Notes under the pieces: generated by a model
Database searches by the model: none
What the model was told of the DNA's origin: nothing
The model's input: only the letters and a program-made list of their open reading frames with translations
Made by a program: the position numbers and the translations under genes
Part shown: one piece after another, positions 55,112 through 64,000 of the stretch
How the letters are laid out: each line of letters begins with the position of its first letter
Numbering within the stretch: the stretch's first letter is position 1
From: Luteimonas colneyensis
GTDB taxonomy: Bacteria; Pseudomonadota; Gammaproteobacteria; Xanthomonadales; Xanthomonadaceae
NCBI RefSeq assembly: GCF_014836665.1
Contig: NZ_JACSQJ010000002.1
Span: 345,252 to 409,251, forward strand
Length of the DNA stretch: 64,000 bases
Reading direction: 5' to 3'

Positions 55112-55903
55112 ATGGAATTCGGGTTCGAGGTACTCGCGTTGCTGGCGCTGGCGGCCTTCGTCGCCGGCACCATCGACGCGCTGGCCGGCGGCGGCGGCCT
55201 GATCACCATCCCGGCGCTGATGGCCGCCGGCATCCCGCCGGTGCAGGCCATCGCGACCAACAAGCTGCAGTCCAGCTTCGGCACCACCAGCGCCGTGCTG
55301 GCCTTCGCGCGGCAGGGGCGGATCGACTTCCAGCGCTTCCTGTGGCCGGCGGTGGGCGCGTTCGCCGGCTCGGTGGGCGGCGCGATCGCGATCCAGCTGG
55401 TGGATCCGTCCTTCCTCGCCGGCCTGGTGCCGGTACTGCTGGTGGCGATGGCGGCCTATTTCCTGCTCGGTCCCAGGGCCAGCGAGGCCGAGCGCCACGC
55501 GCGGCTGGGCCAGGCCGCCCTGGTCACGATCATGTTCGCGCTGGGCTTCTACGACGGCTTCTTCGGGCCCGGCACGGGTTCGTTCATGGCGACCGTGCTG
55601 GTGGCGCTGTTCGGCTTCGGTCTGGTGTCGGCCACGGCGCATACCAAGCTGCTGAACCTGTCGAGCAACCTCGCCGCCCTGGCGACGCTGGTGATCGGCG
55701 GCCAGGTGCTGTGGACGGTGGGTCTGGTGATGGCGGTCGCGAGCATCGCCGGTGGGCAGCTGGGCGCGCATCTCGCACTGGGCAAGGCCGGCGCGCGGCT
55801 GATCCGGCCGCTGCTCGTGGTGATGTCGCTGGCGCTGACGGCGAAGCTGCTGGCGGAGCCTGGGAATCCGCTGGTGGAGTGGGTGAGGGGTGTGCCGGGC
55901 TGA
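55112..55903 (+). CDS. TSUP-family transporter (TauE/SafE, YfcA-like)
   Basis: 263-residue integral membrane protein of the TSUP carrier family, 8 helices expected. Two diagnostic repeats are visible: the TSUP N-repeat LAAFVAGTIDALAGGGGLIT (with GGGG) and the C-repeat LGFYDGFFGPGTGSFM. Members move sulphite, sulphonates or organosulphur anions. No sulphur metabolism gene is near; its place between oleA and oleB on the same strand may be coincidental or may reflect export linked to the pathway. Confidence 0.88.
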   Translation: MEFGFEVLALLALAAFVAGTIDALAGGGGLITIPALMAAGIPPVQAIATNKLQSSFGTTSAVLAFARQGRIDFQRFLWPAVGAFAGSVGGAIAIQLVDPSFLAGLVPVLLVAMAAYFLLGPRASEAERHARLGQAALVTIMFALGFYDGFFGPGTGSFMATVLVALFGFGLVSATAHTKLLNLSSNLAALATLVIGGQVLWTVGLVMAVASIAGGQLGAHLALGKAGARLIRPLLVVMSLALTAKLLAEPGNPLVEWVRGVPG

Positions 55904-55927
55904 ACGGTCGATCAGCGCCTGCCTTTC

Positions 55928-56956
55928 TCAGCGCGAAATCCGCCGCACCAGATCCCGATGAAACCGCTCCGGCGCCTGGATATGCGGCGAATGCCCCAAG
56001 TCCTCGTATTCCACCAGCACCGCGCCCGGGATCGCCTCTGCGGCCTTGCGCCCCAGCGCGCGGTAATCCCCAAGCCTCGCCTGCACCTCCGGCGCCGCCG
56101 CACCCCTGCCCAGCGCAGTCCTGTCATGCACGCCGATGAACAGCGTGGTGGGAACGTCCAGCCGCGGCAGCTCGTACACCACCGGTTGCCACATCAGCAT
56201 GTCGAACGTCAGCGCCTGGTGCCACGCCACCACCTCGCGGCCCGGGCCCGCGTACATGCCGGCCTGCATCCGCGCCCAGCGCTCGAACTCCGGGCGCCAC
56301 TCGCCGGCGTAGTACACCGCGGTCTGGTAGTCGCGGATGCTGTCGTAGGTGGTGCGCAGCTCGGCGGCGTAGACCTGTTCCACCGGCTGGTAGGGCACGC
56401 CCTCCGCCTTCCAGTCCTCCAGCCCGATGGGGCCGATGAGCGCGAGGTGCTCGACGGCGTCGGGATACATCAGCGCGTAGCGCGTCGCCAGCATGCCGCC
56501 CATGGAGTGGCCGACCACCACGCTGCGCTCGATGCCCAGCGATGCGAGCAGGCCGCGGGTGTTGTGCGCGAGGCCCGCGAGCGCGTACTGGTAACCCTCG
56601 GGCTTGCTGGACTTGCAGAAGCCGATCTGGTCGGGGGCGATCACGCGGTATCCGGCGTCCGCGAGCGCGGTGATGGTCTGCTCCCAGGTGGCGGCGCAGA
56701 AGTTCTTGCCGTGCAGGAGCAGGGCGGCGCGGCCGTTGGCCTCACCGGTCGGCGGTACGTCCAGGTAGGCCATTTCGAGCTGCCGGCGCTGCGATTCGAA
56801 GGCGTGGGTGCGGACGGGGTGGGGATAGTCGAAGCCTTCGAGGCGGGGGCCGTAGGTGGTGTCGCCGGCTTCGGATGCCGCGACCGCCGTGCCGGCCATG
56901 GCGAGGAGACTGGCGATCAGGGTCGCCGCGCCGGTCGATCCGGTCCACTTGCCCAT
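55928..56956 (-). CDS. Secreted alpha/beta hydrolase
   Basis: 342-residue hydrolase with a signal peptide (GAATLIASLLAMAGTAVAAS). The catalytic Ser lies in SVVVGHSMGGMLATRYAL, the oxyanion segment in ALLLHGKNFCAATWEQT, and the late His in EDLGHSPHIQAPERFHRDL. The exported location distinguishes it from OleB. Substrate unknown. Oriented against the ole genes, next to a SEC-C protein on the same strand. Confidence 0.85.
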   Translation of the reverse strand: MGKWTGSTGAATLIASLLAMAGTAVAASEAGDTTYGPRLEGFDYPHPVRTHAFESQRRQLEMAYLDVPPTGEANGRAALLLHGKNFCAATWEQTITALADAGYRVIAPDQIGFCKSSKPEGYQYALAGLAHNTRGLLASLGIERSVVVGHSMGGMLATRYALMYPDAVEHLALIGPIGLEDWKAEGVPYQPVEQVYAAELRTTYDSIRDYQTAVYYAGEWRPEFERWARMQAGMYAGPGREVVAWHQALTFDMLMWQPVVYELPRLDVPTTLFIGVHDRTALGRGAAAPEVQARLGDYRALGRKAAEAIPGAVLVEYEDLGHSPHIQAPERFHRDLVRRISR

Positions 56957-56989
56957 GATCTGCTCCTGTCAGTTGGTGCGCGGGTGCGC

Positions 56990-57730
56990 TCAGTGCGTCC
57001 CGCAGCACTTCTTGTACTTTTTCCCGCTGCCGCAGGGACAGGCTGCATTGCGCTCCGGCCCCGCATCACGGCGGATCGGCGTGCGCGGCGTCAGCGCGTC
57101 CACCCGGTGGTGGTTGAGGTCGGCCATCATCCCGGGGATGTCGATGACGATGCCCAGGCGCTCGCGGTAGTCGACGGGCATCGGTTCGGCAGTGGGGTCT
57201 TCGGGGTTGATGGCCTCGCCGCTGGCCAGCCGGTCCAGGCCGTCGAAGATGTCCTCGATCCAGTCGTGGTCGTCCAGCCAGCGGTCCCACTCGGCCTCGC
57301 GCAGCATCACCGCGGTGAAGAAGCCCTGGGCCCAGTCGGCGCCGACGTCGAGCTCGTCCTCGCGCAGGGCCTCTTCGCCGGTGAGTTCGGGATCCTCGGG
57401 CAGCCACATCAGCGGGGCGAGGTGGTCGGGCAGGTCGCCGTCGTCGTAGCGCACGCGTGCGGTGCACATGTTCAGGTGGCCCATCAGCAGCTGCTGGACC
57501 TCGGCGGCCTCGGCCTCATCGTCCCAGGTCGGCGCCTTGCCGCCCCAGACCACGGGCTGCCATTCCTCCGGCGGCACCGACGAAGGCGAGACCGCCAGCG
57601 CGGTCAGGAAGCCGTCCAGCGCCTCGAGGTTGAAGCCCTTGAAGGGCACGGCGCGCCGGTCGAGGAGATCCGCGAGGCGTTCGATGCGCGCTTCGTCGAG
57701 GTAGGGAGGGGCGGAGGTCGGGCTGGACAT
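56990..57730 (-). CDS. UPF0149/YecA-type protein with SEC-C zinc motif
   Basis: 246-residue protein: a YecA/UPF0149 helical domain (FNLEALDGFLTALAVSPSSV, WAQGFFTAVMLREAEWDRWL) followed by a C-terminal SEC-C motif CPCGSGKKYKKCC (zinc-binding CxCx8CC form) and a short tail. SEC-C motifs bind ribosome or SecA partners; the function of the whole family is unclear. Start ATG 57730 is preferred to 57760. Confidence 0.88.
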   Translation of the reverse strand: MSSPTSAPPYLDEARIERLADLLDRRAVPFKGFNLEALDGFLTALAVSPSSVPPEEWQPVVWGGKAPTWDDEAEAAEVQQLLMGHLNMCTARVRYDDGDLPDHLAPLMWLPEDPELTGEEALREDELDVGADWAQGFFTAVMLREAEWDRWLDDHDWIEDIFDGLDRLASGEAINPEDPTAEPMPVDYRERLGIVIDIPGMMADLNHHRVDALTPRTPIRRDAGPERNAACPCGSGKKYKKCCGTH

Positions 57731-57864
57731 GGCGCTCTGCGGAAGGCGGGGAGCATGCATGGTAGTCGCGCCGCGGCGATGGCGGGACGTCCGGCCCGGT
57801 GGACCGCCATTGCGATCGGCGAGGGCGTCCTACAATGGCGGCTGTTGTCCGCCATGGCGCCACC

Positions 57865-58782
57865 ATGCATCTCCCGGGTTATCCCTCGACTCCGCATCGC
57901 TTCCAGGTTCGCCCCGGCATCGGGATGTCCTATCTCGACGAGGGCCCGCGCGACGGCGAGGTCGTGGTCATGGTCCACGGCAATCCTTCGTGGAGCTACT
58001 ACTGGCGCACGCTGGTGGCGGGCCTGTCCGATCGCTACCGCTGCATCGTCCCCGACCACGTCGGCATGGGCCTGTCCGACAAGCCCGACGACGCGCCCGA
58101 CGCCATCCCGCGCTACGACTACACCCTGCAGTCGCGGGTCGATGATCTCGGCGCGCTGCTGGAGCACCTCGGCATCGACGGCCCGGTGACGCTGGCAGTA
58201 CACGACTGGGGCGGGATGATCGGCTTCGGCTGGGCGCTGTCGCACCAGGCGCAGGTGAAGCGGCTGGTGGTGCTCAACACCGCGGCCTTCCCGATGCCGG
58301 ACGCCAAGGCCATGCCGTGGCAGATCGCGCTGGGCCGCGACTACAACGTCGGTGAGATGGTGATCCGCGGCTTCAACGCGTTCTCCTCCGGTGCGTCCTG
58401 GCTGGGCGTGGAGCGGAAGATGCCGGCCGATGTGCGCCGCGCCTACGTGGCGCCCTACGACAGCTGGAAGAACCGCATCTCGACCGTCCGCTTCATGCAG
58501 GACATCCCGCTGTCGCCGAAGGACCGGGCCTGGCCGCTGCTGGAGGAGTCCGGTCGCCGGCTGCATGAATATGCGGGTCTGCCGGTCTTCCTCGGCTGGG
58601 GGCTGAAGGACTTCGTGTTCGACCACCATTTCCTCGAGCGCTTCCAGGCCGAACTGCCGGGCGCGGAGGTCATGGCCTTCGACGACGCCGGGCACTACGT
58701 GCTGGAAGACCGGCACGAGGTGCTGGTGCCGGCGATCCGCGATTTCCTGGATCGCAATCCCATCCCGTCCCCCGGCCCCTGA
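57865..58782 (+). CDS. oleB: OleB, beta-lactone decarboxylase
   Basis: 305-residue alpha/beta hydrolase of haloalkane-dehalogenase type that removes CO2 from the OleC-made beta-lactone to give a cis-olefin. From the ATG at 57865 the nucleophile is Asp114 (AVHDWGGMIG) and the His is His277 (DDAGHYVL), the same numbers as the studied Xanthomonas OleB, which supports this start over 57799 and 57832. The oxyanion block is VVMVHGNPSWSYYWR. It is separated from oleC by the oppositely oriented YkgJ-like and tenA genes. Confidence 0.93.
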   Translation: MHLPGYPSTPHRFQVRPGIGMSYLDEGPRDGEVVVMVHGNPSWSYYWRTLVAGLSDRYRCIVPDHVGMGLSDKPDDAPDAIPRYDYTLQSRVDDLGALLEHLGIDGPVTLAVHDWGGMIGFGWALSHQAQVKRLVVLNTAAFPMPDAKAMPWQIALGRDYNVGEMVIRGFNAFSSGASWLGVERKMPADVRRAYVAPYDSWKNRISTVRFMQDIPLSPKDRAWPLLEESGRRLHEYAGLPVFLGWGLKDFVFDHHFLERFQAELPGAEVMAFDDAGHYVLEDRHEVLVPAIRDFLDRNPIPSPGP

Positions 58783-58790
58783 CACTTCCC

Positions 58791-58850
58791 TGTAGGAGCA
58801 GCTATAGCTGCGACCCGGCGCCTCCGGTCGCAGCTATAGCTGCTCCTACA
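58791..58850. repeat. Dispersed inverted repeat (REP-like), copy 5
   Basis: TGTAGGAGCAGCTATAGCTG with right arm CAGCTATAGCTGCTCCTACA; the arms are perfect complements around CGACCCGGCGCCTCCGGTCG. It starts 8 bp after the oleB stop, between convergent genes, and is the tightest hairpin of the five. Confidence 0.9.
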
Positions 58851-58934
58851 GGAGGGTGGCGGCGGTCGGGCGGCAGTCAGACGGCAGTAGACGGTGGTCA
58901 GGGCGGTGATCATGGCGCCGATCAGGGTTCGCAG

Positions 58935-59387
58935 TCAGGCGGCGATCGGCGGCGGCAGCGCGGGCGGCGGGGTGCCGCGGTCGTTGGGGTTGTCGCTGCC
59001 GTCGGGATTGCCGTCGCGGTCGTTGGCCGCGGCTTCGCGCCAGATCCAGTCGGCCGGGGTCAGCGGCGGCAGGCCGTGGGCGATGCGGGCCTGGTCGCAC
59101 TGGCGGCTGGGCTCGCCGTATTCCCAGGAGGCCGCCACGTCGCGGCAGGCCTGCGGACGCACCGGATGGATGCTGCAGCGTGAAAACCGCCCGATGTCGG
59201 CGTCCAGGGCCACGCAGCGCGGATCGCCGCCGCCTTCGGTGCCGCGCATGGCGCGCTCGTGGCTGCGCAGCGGGACGGTCAGCTCCGACGGCACCAGGCC
59301 GCCCAGGGCGGGCTCGGCCTCGGACCAGTGGAAGCTGACGCGGTAATGGGCGCAGCAGGCGCCGCAGCTCAGGCAGGGATGGGGCAC
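58935..59387 (-). CDS. YkgJ-family cysteine-cluster protein
   Basis: 150 residues from GTG 59387; an ATG at 59528 would add 47 weakly coding Pro/Arg-rich residues. The family begins with the Cys cluster CLSCGACCAHYRVSFHWSEA, followed by RCVALDADIGRFSRCSIHPVR and PQACRDVAASWEYG with further Cys. YkgJ proteins bind zinc or an iron-sulphur cluster and their role is unknown. It sits between oleB and tenA on the opposite strand from the ole genes. The C-terminal DNPNDRGTPPPALPPP looks disordered. Confidence 0.75.
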   Translation of the reverse strand: MPHPCLSCGACCAHYRVSFHWSEAEPALGGLVPSELTVPLRSHERAMRGTEGGGDPRCVALDADIGRFSRCSIHPVRPQACRDVAASWEYGEPSRQCDQARIAHGLPPLTPADWIWREAAANDRDGNPDGSDNPNDRGTPPPALPPPIAA

Positions 59388-59611
59388 GCGGGCGGGTCGC
59401 GGAGTGGCGGGCGCGGAATTTTTCGGCAAGCCGCGGTGGCGCGCAAGGGGAATCGGCGCCGGACGGTGGTTCGGTGCATCCGGGCGGATCCGACCGGGTC
59501 GGCGAGGCCCCAACCACTGCTGGCTCATGCTGCTTCGGCCCATCCGCATCATTGAGGAAGTCCCCGATGTCCGGCGCCGTCCGCGTCCGCAGGCGTGTTT
59601 TTGACGAGGAA

Positions 59612-60274
59612 CTACGCGGCCTCCAAGCCCTGCTCCCAGAAGTCGGCTTCCAGCCGCGAGGCCTTGCGGAAGATCGCCACCAGCTCGGGATAGCGATTGT
59701 CGCTGGCGTAGCGGCGGCCGAGATCGTCCAGCCACGCGTGTGCGGCCACGCCCGCCTGCTGGAAGGCCTCGCCGGAGTATTCGGCGATCCAGTCACGGTA
59801 GGGATGCCCGGCCGGAATGGCGTCGACGCCGTCGGGCGCAAGCCGGCGGCCGATCTCGGCATAGCCCAGGGTGCAGGGGATCAGTGCCACCTGCAGGTCG
59901 AGCAGGTCGCCGGACATGCCGATGTCGAGCACGAAGCGGGTGTAGGCCACGGTCGCCTGCTGCTCTTCGGTGGCCTCCACCTCGCCGGCGGAGAGGCCCC
60001 AGCGCTCGCAGACGCGCAGGTGCAGGCCCATCTCGTCGAGGATCGCACCCAGGCCGCCGCGGGCCGCCTGCATGTCGGCCAGCGTGCGGCTCTTGTATGC
60101 GGCCAGCGCATGCGCGCGCGCGAACTGGATCAGGAACAGGTAGTCCTGCACCAGGTAGTTGCGGAAGGCGGCCCCGGGCAGGCTGCCGTCGCCCAGGCCG
60201 CGTACGAAGGCGTGGTCGACGTAGGCGTTCCAGTCATCGGCGGCGCTGGCCTTGAGGCGTTCGAACAGCGACAT
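59612..60274 (-). CDS. tenA: TenA-like thiaminase II family protein
   Basis: 220-residue helical protein of the TenA family, which hydrolyses aminopyrimidines to salvage HMP for thiamine synthesis. Motifs include FVRGLGDGSLPGAAFRNYLV, YLFLIQFARAHALAAYKS and the C-terminal EYSGEAFQ, where the conserved Glu is found. The active-site Cys expected after about residue 130 appears as IPCTLGYAEIG. No other thiamine gene is close. ATG 60274 gives the standard start. Confidence 0.85.
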   Translation of the reverse strand: MSLFERLKASAADDWNAYVDHAFVRGLGDGSLPGAAFRNYLVQDYLFLIQFARAHALAAYKSRTLADMQAARGGLGAILDEMGLHLRVCERWGLSAGEVEATEEQQATVAYTRFVLDIGMSGDLLDLQVALIPCTLGYAEIGRRLAPDGVDAIPAGHPYRDWIAEYSGEAFQQAGVAAHAWLDDLGRRYASDNRYPELVAIFRKASRLEADFWEQGLEAA

Positions 60275-60387
60275 GCGCGGTCTCCGGTGCGCGGCCCGGC
60301 CGCGGGGCCGGCGATTGTCGGACATCGCGGAAGGCGGAGCCACGGTCCCGCCATGAAGCCGCGGGCGGGAGCGGCGATAATCGCCCG

Positions 60388-62079
60388 ATGACCGAAGCCT
60401 GCAACATCGCCGCGGCGCTGCCGCGCATGGCCGCCGTGGCGCCCGACCGGATCGCCATGCGCTGCCCCGGCCGCGATGGCCGCTACGACGTGGCGATCAG
60501 CTACGGCGAGCTCGACCGCCGCAGCGACGCCATCGCCGCGGGCCTGGCGAAGCGCGGCATCGGCCGCGGCAGCCGCACGGTGGTGATGGTGCGGCCGACG
60601 CCGGAGTTCTTCCTGCTGATGTTCGCGCTGTTCAAGGCCGGTGCTGTGCCGGTGCTGGTGGACCCGGGCATCGACAGGCGCGCGCTGAAGCAGTGCCTGG
60701 ACGAGGCCGAGCCGGAGGCCTTCATCGGCGTGCCACTGGCGATGTTCGCGCGCGTGCTGCTGGGCTGGGCCAAGTCGGCGACGCTGCGCGTGGGCACCGG
60801 GCGGCGGGCGCTGTTCGCCGATGCCACCCTGGCCGAAATCGAGCGCGAGGGGCAGGGTGCAGGCCCGCAGCTCACCGCCACCGCGCCCGACGACGTCGCA
60901 GGAATCCTGTTCACCAGCGGCTCCACCGGCGTGCCCAAGGGCGTGGTCTACCGCCACCGCCACTTCGTCGCCCAGGTCGACATGCTGCGCGAGGCGCTCG
61001 GCATCACCGCCGACGGCGGCGTCGACCTGCCGACCTTCCCGCCGTTCGCGCTGTTCGATCCGGCGCTGGGCATGACCTCGATCATCCCCGACATGGATCC
61101 CACGCGGCCGGCGAAGGCCGATCCGCGCAAGCTGCACGCCGCCATCGAGCGCTTCGGCGTGACCCAGCTGTTCGGCTCGCCGGCGCTGATGCGGGTCCTG
61201 GCCGACCATGGCCAGCCGCTGTCGACCGTCGCCCGCGTGACCTCGGCCGGCGCGCCGGTGCCCGCCGACGTGGTGGCGAAGATGCGCACGCTGCTGCCTG
61301 CCGACGCCGGGTTCTGGACGCCCTACGGCGCCACCGAGTGCCTGCCGGTGGCGGTGATCGAGGGCCGCGAGCTGGTGACCCTGCGCGAGCGCACCGCGAC
61401 CGGCGCCGGTACCTGCGTCGGCCGCCCGGTGCCGCCGAACGAGGTCCGCATCATCCGCATCACCGACGAGGCGATTCCCGAGTGGTCCGATGCGCTGCTG
61501 GTGAAGCCCGGCCAGGTCGGCGAGATCACCGTGGCCGGGCCCAGCGCCACCGACACCTATTTCAGGCGCGAGGCGCAGACGCGGCTGGCGAAGATCGCGG
61601 AAACGCAGCCGGCGGCGGCCGGTGGCGAAGGCGCCCGCCGCATCGTCCACCGCATGGGCGACCTCGGCTATGTCGACGCCGAAGGCCGCCTCTGGTTCTG
61701 CGGGCGCAAGTCGCAGCGCGTGGTCACCGCGGCGCGCACGCTGTGCACCGAACAGGTCGAGCCGGTGTTCGATACCCATCCCGAAGTCCGCCGCACGGCG
61801 CTGGTCGGCATCGGCGAGCGTGGCGCCCAGCGGCCGTTGCTGTGCGTGGAGTTGAACGCCGGCATCGCGAAGGCCGAGCGCGCGCGCATCGCCGACGAGC
61901 TGCGCCACCTCGGCGAAGGCTTCGTGCACACCGCGCACGTCGACACCTTCGCCTTCCACCCCGCGTTCCCGGTCGACATCCGCCACAATGCGAAGATCGG
62001 CCGCGAGAAGCTGGCCGTCTGGGCCGCGCGCGAACTCCGCGCCGGCAGGGCTTTCGAACCGGCGACCGCGCCGGACTGA
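60388..62079 (+). CDS. oleC: OleC, beta-lactone synthetase
   Basis: 563-residue ANL (AMP-ligase) family enzyme that turns the OleD beta-hydroxy acid into a cis-beta-lactone using ATP. ATP-binding motifs [29 protein letters not shown] and the late RxxDxG-like region [20 protein letters not shown] are intact. The N-terminus starts [19 protein letters not shown] as in Xanthomonas OleC. It is divergent from tenA (113 bp) and followed 17 bp later by oleD. Confidence 0.93.
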   Translation: MTEACNIAAALPRMAAVAPDRIAMRCPGRDGRYDVAISYGELDRRSDAIAAGLAKRGIGRGSRTVVMVRPTPEFFLLMFALFKAGAVPVLVDPGIDRRALKQCLDEAEPEAFIGVPLAMFARVLLGWAKSATLRVGTGRRALFADATLAEIEREGQGAGPQLTATAPDDVAGILFTSGSTGVPKGVVYRHRHFVAQVDMLREALGITADGGVDLPTFPPFALFDPALGMTSIIPDMDPTRPAKADPRKLHAAIERFGVTQLFGSPALMRVLADHGQPLSTVARVTSAGAPVPADVVAKMRTLLPADAGFWTPYGATECLPVAVIEGRELVTLRERTATGAGTCVGRPVPPNEVRIIRITDEAIPEWSDALLVKPGQVGEITVAGPSATDTYFRREAQTRLAKIAETQPAAAGGEGARRIVHRMGDLGYVDAEGRLWFCGRKSQRVVTAARTLCTEQVEPVFDTHPEVRRTALVGIGERGAQRPLLCVELNAGIAKAERARIADELRHLGEGFVHTAHVDTFAFHPAFPVDIRHNAKIGREKLAVWAARELRAGRAFEPATAPD

Positions 62080-62096
62080 CGGCAGCGAGGAACGAG

Positions 62097-63101
62097 GTGC
62101 GGGTACTGGTCACCGGCGGCGGCGGATTCCTGGGGCAGGCGCTGTGCCACGGCCTGGTCGAGCGCGGCCACGACGTCTCGAGCTTCAACCGCGGCCACTA
62201 TCCGGAGCTCGACGCCATCGGCGTGCGCCAGCTCCGCGGCGACCTTGCCGACCGCGACGCCGTGATCGCCGCCTGCGCCGGCATGGACGCGGTGCTGCAC
62301 AACGCCGCCAAGGCCGGCGCCTGGGGCAGCTACGACAGCTACCACCGCGCCAACGTCATGGGCACCGGCCACGTGCTGGCCGGCTGCCGCGAGCACTTCG
62401 TGCCGAAGCTGGTCTACACGTCCACGCCCAGCGTGACCCACCGCGCCACCCATCCGGTCGAGGGCGGTACCGCCGACACCGTGCCCTACGGCGAAGACCT
62501 GAAGGCGCCGTACGCCGCCACCAAGCTGATCGCCGAGAAGATCGTGCTGGCCGCCAACGACGAATCGCTCGCCACCATCGCGCTGCGTCCGCGGCTGATC
62601 TGGGGCCCCGGCGACACCCAGCTGGTGCCGCGCCTGGCCGAGCGGGCGCGCGCCGGGCGCCTGCGCTTCGTCGGCGACGGCCTCAACCGCATCGACACCA
62701 CCTACATCGACAACGCCGCCCAGGCGCACTTCGACGCGCTGGAGCACCTCGGCATCGGGGCCGCCTGCGCCGGACGCGCATACTTCATCAGCAACGGCGA
62801 GCCGATGCCGATGCGCGACATCCTCAACGGCCTGCTGCGCGCGATGGGCGCGCCCGAGGTCACGGCCACGCTGCCGTTCCCTGTGGCCTACGCGATCGGC
62901 GCGGCCTGCGAGGCGGCCTGGCCGCTGCTGCGCCTGCGCTCGGAGCCGCCGCTGACCCGCTTCCTGGCCGAACAGCTCAGCACCACGCACTGGTACGACA
63001 TGGCGCCGGCCACGCGTGACTTCGGTTACGTGCCGCGCGTGTCGATCGCCGAAGGGCTCGAGCGGCTGGCGGCCTCGCGGCGCGCTGCCGTCACTTCCTG
63101 A
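62097..63101 (+). CDS. oleD: OleD, NAD(P)-dependent 2-alkyl-3-ketoacid reductase
   Basis: 334-residue extended SDR. The nucleotide-binding TGGGGFLG opens the protein, [22 protein letters not shown] and the catalytic YxxxK ([11 protein letters not shown]) follow. It reduces the OleA beta-keto product. The start is GTG 62097 after GAGGAACGAG; no ATG lies at a sensible position. It is 17 bp downstream of oleC, so the two form an operon. Confidence 0.9.
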   Translation: MRVLVTGGGGFLGQALCHGLVERGHDVSSFNRGHYPELDAIGVRQLRGDLADRDAVIAACAGMDAVLHNAAKAGAWGSYDSYHRANVMGTGHVLAGCREHFVPKLVYTSTPSVTHRATHPVEGGTADTVPYGEDLKAPYAATKLIAEKIVLAANDESLATIALRPRLIWGPGDTQLVPRLAERARAGRLRFVGDGLNRIDTTYIDNAAQAHFDALEHLGIGAACAGRAYFISNGEPMPMRDILNGLLRAMGAPEVTATLPFPVAYAIGAACEAAWPLLRLRSEPPLTRFLAEQLSTTHWYDMAPATRDFGYVPRVSIAEGLERLAASRRAAVTS

Positions 63102-63162
63102 CGACCCCCGCTTGGCAACCATGGCTCCAGCCGTCCGTGTCCCGACGGACTGGAGAACCGAC

Positions 63163-63321
63163 ATGCTCAGCTACGCCGTCATCTTCCTGGTCATCGCCGT
63201 CATCGCCGCCGTCCTCGGCTTCAGCGGTATTGCCGGTGCCGCCAGCAACATCGCCTGGATCCTGTTCCTGGTCTTCCTGGTGCTGGCCGCGATCTCGTTC
63301 TTCCGCGGCCGGAAGGTCTGA
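63163..63321 (+). CDS. DUF1328 small membrane protein
   Basis: 52-residue peptide of the DUF1328/YtjA family: two membrane helices with little else ([20 protein letters not shown] and [16 protein letters not shown]) and a basic end RGRKV. Function is unknown; family members respond to envelope stress in some bacteria. Preceded by GGAGAACC at good spacing and followed by a strong hairpin. Confidence 0.88.
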   Translation: MLSYAVIFLVIAVIAAVLGFSGIAGAASNIAWILFLVFLVLAAISFFRGRKV

Positions 63322-63327
63322 ACCACG

Positions 63328-63359
63328 CCGCCGCGACGGCCATCGTGCCGTCGCGGCGG
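63328..63359 (+). terminator. Terminator-like hairpin after the DUF1328 gene
   Basis: CCGCCGCGACGGC-CATCGT-GCCGTCGCGGCGG is a perfect 13-bp stem starting 7 bp after the stop codon. There is no T run after it, so it may act with Rho or as an RNA-stabilising structure. Confidence 0.55.
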
Positions 63360-63390
63360 AGGCGCGGGGCGGGCCGTTACAATGCCGGCC

Positions 63391-64000
63391 ATGGCCCCAT
63401 CCCCATCTCCCCTGTCCGGCTTGAAGCCGCTGGCCGGCCGCGCGCTGGAGTCGGCGCTCAACCGCGCATTGTCCCTCGATGACGACACCCGCCAAGCGCT
63501 GTCGCGGCTGGACGGACGCCGCGTGGCCCTGCACCTGGCCTCGCCGCCGCTGGCGATGTCGATCCGCGTGGACGGCGAGGCAATGCGCGTCGGCCCGGTC
63601 GACGGGGCCGGTGAACCGGACCTTGCCGTGCGCACCACGCTCGGCGGCCTGCTGGGCCAGCTTCGCGGCCTGCTGGCGCCTGGCGACGACCACCACGCCA
63701 CGCCCAGCGGGCGCCTGCGCATCGAGGGCGACGCCGAGCTTGCGCGCGCGCTGCAGCGGCTCGCCCAGCGCTTCGATCCCGACTGGCAGCGGCCCTTCGT
63801 CGCCGCCTTCGGCGACGTCGTGGGCGTGCAGGTGGCCAATGCCGCCGCGTCCGCGCTGAAGGGCGCGCGCCGGGCGGGCGAAGGCCTCGCCGCGACCGCG
63901 GCGGAGTACGTGGTCGAGGAGTCGCGCGACGTGGTCGGGCGCCACGAACTCGAAGCCTTCCACGATGACGTCGACGTGCTGCGCGACGACGTCGAGCGCC
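63391..64000 (+). CDS. ubiJ: UbiJ-like SCP2-domain protein (3' end outside the window)
   Basis: The first 203 residues are seen; the frame is open at the window edge. An SCP2-type lipid-binding domain is suggested by LKPLAGRALESALNRAL, ARPLAMSIRV-like strands (HLASPPLAMSIRVDGEAMRV), AVRTTLGGLLGQLRGLL and GRLRIEGDAELARALQRLA, as in the ubiquinone-synthesis accessory factor UbiJ. C-terminal coiled-coil VDVLRDDVER fits that family. Start 63391 chosen; ATG 63382 is in frame. A ubiB gene would be expected beyond the window, which cannot be checked here. Confidence 0.8.
   Translation, partial: MAPSPSPLSGLKPLAGRALESALNRALSLDDDTRQALSRLDGRRVALHLASPPLAMSIRVDGEAMRVGPVDGAGEPDLAVRTTLGGLLGQLRGLLAPGDDHHATPSGRLRIEGDAELARALQRLAQRFDPDWQRPFVAAFGDVVGVQVANAAASALKGARRAGEGLAATAAEYVVEESRDVVGRHELEAFHDDVDVLRDDVER

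Overview
The window is a contiguous piece of a very G+C-rich gammaproteobacterial chromosome, most likely Xanthomonadaceae (Lysobacter/Luteimonas/Stenotrophomonas side). Reasons: an OleABCD long-chain olefin cluster whose OleB keeps the D114/H277 numbering of the Xanthomonas enzyme, an Ax21-family barrel, a hemD-hemX-hemY run, a rhodanese-secB-gpsA run, an NtrC/sigma-54 type glnA, and five dispersed copies of an inverted repeat built on TGTAGGAGCAGCTAYAGCTGCGA, a common Xanthomonad/Pseudomonad intergenic element. No rRNA, tRNA, CRISPR array or prophage was recognised. The genus assignment is inference.

Layout. 0-4.2 kb: an M28 metallopeptidase lipoprotein, a decayed MFS transporter, a DUF938 methyltransferase, then an anti-sigma-like membrane protein with the tail of an ECF sigma factor whose head, together with the head of the divergent membrane-protein gene, has been lost. 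4.2-12.9 kb: aldo/keto reductase, SDR, a small Cys-rich-tailed protein, a giant indolepyruvate:ferredoxin oxidoreductase, a GAF-(degenerate GGDEF)-EAL phosphodiesterase and a TPR protein. 13-19.7 kb: two paralogous modules, each a class-3-lipase-like protein with an 11-residue-repeat C-terminus followed by an ankyrin-repeat lipoprotein, on either side of a gamma-glutamyltransferase. I regard these as probable toxin/immunity pairs and the most interesting part of the window. 19.7-31.3 kb: Ycf46-like AAA ATPase, ParA-like ATPase, a tightly coupled sixA-yceI-PLD run, thioesterase, acyltransferase, YheT-like hydrolase, TPR-sulfotransferase, PEBP protein and a META-domain lipoprotein.

31.4-41.6 kb: uppP; glnA with a sigma-54 promoter and two upstream NtrC-like sites; an AmpD-type amidase lipoprotein; a small thioredoxin-like hypothetical; ntrB-ntrC; a tandem pair of SodC-like lipoproteins of which the first has lost metal ligands; a hypothetical; and a thiolase. 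A 281-bp element with 46-bp perfect terminal inverted repeats separates the thiolase from the convergent hemDXY operon. 45-50.3 kb: thioesterase, lipoprotein, rhodanese, secB, gpsA, the Ax21-family barrel with its own terminator, trmL and an SDR. 50.4-64 kb: M16 peptidase, DUF4156 lipoprotein and the ole region (oleA, TSUP carrier, hydrolase, SEC-C protein, oleB, YkgJ-like, tenA, oleC, oleD), ending in a DUF1328 membrane peptide and the 5' part of a UbiJ/SCP2-type gene.

Functional threads: nitrogen control (NtrB/NtrC acting on glnA within the same 6 kb), head-to-head fatty-acyl condensation to olefins (OleA thiolytic condensation, OleD reduction, OleC beta-lactone formation, OleB decarboxylation), tetrapyrrole synthesis (HemD/X/Y), and envelope functions (UppP, amidase, SodC, PLD, acyltransferase).
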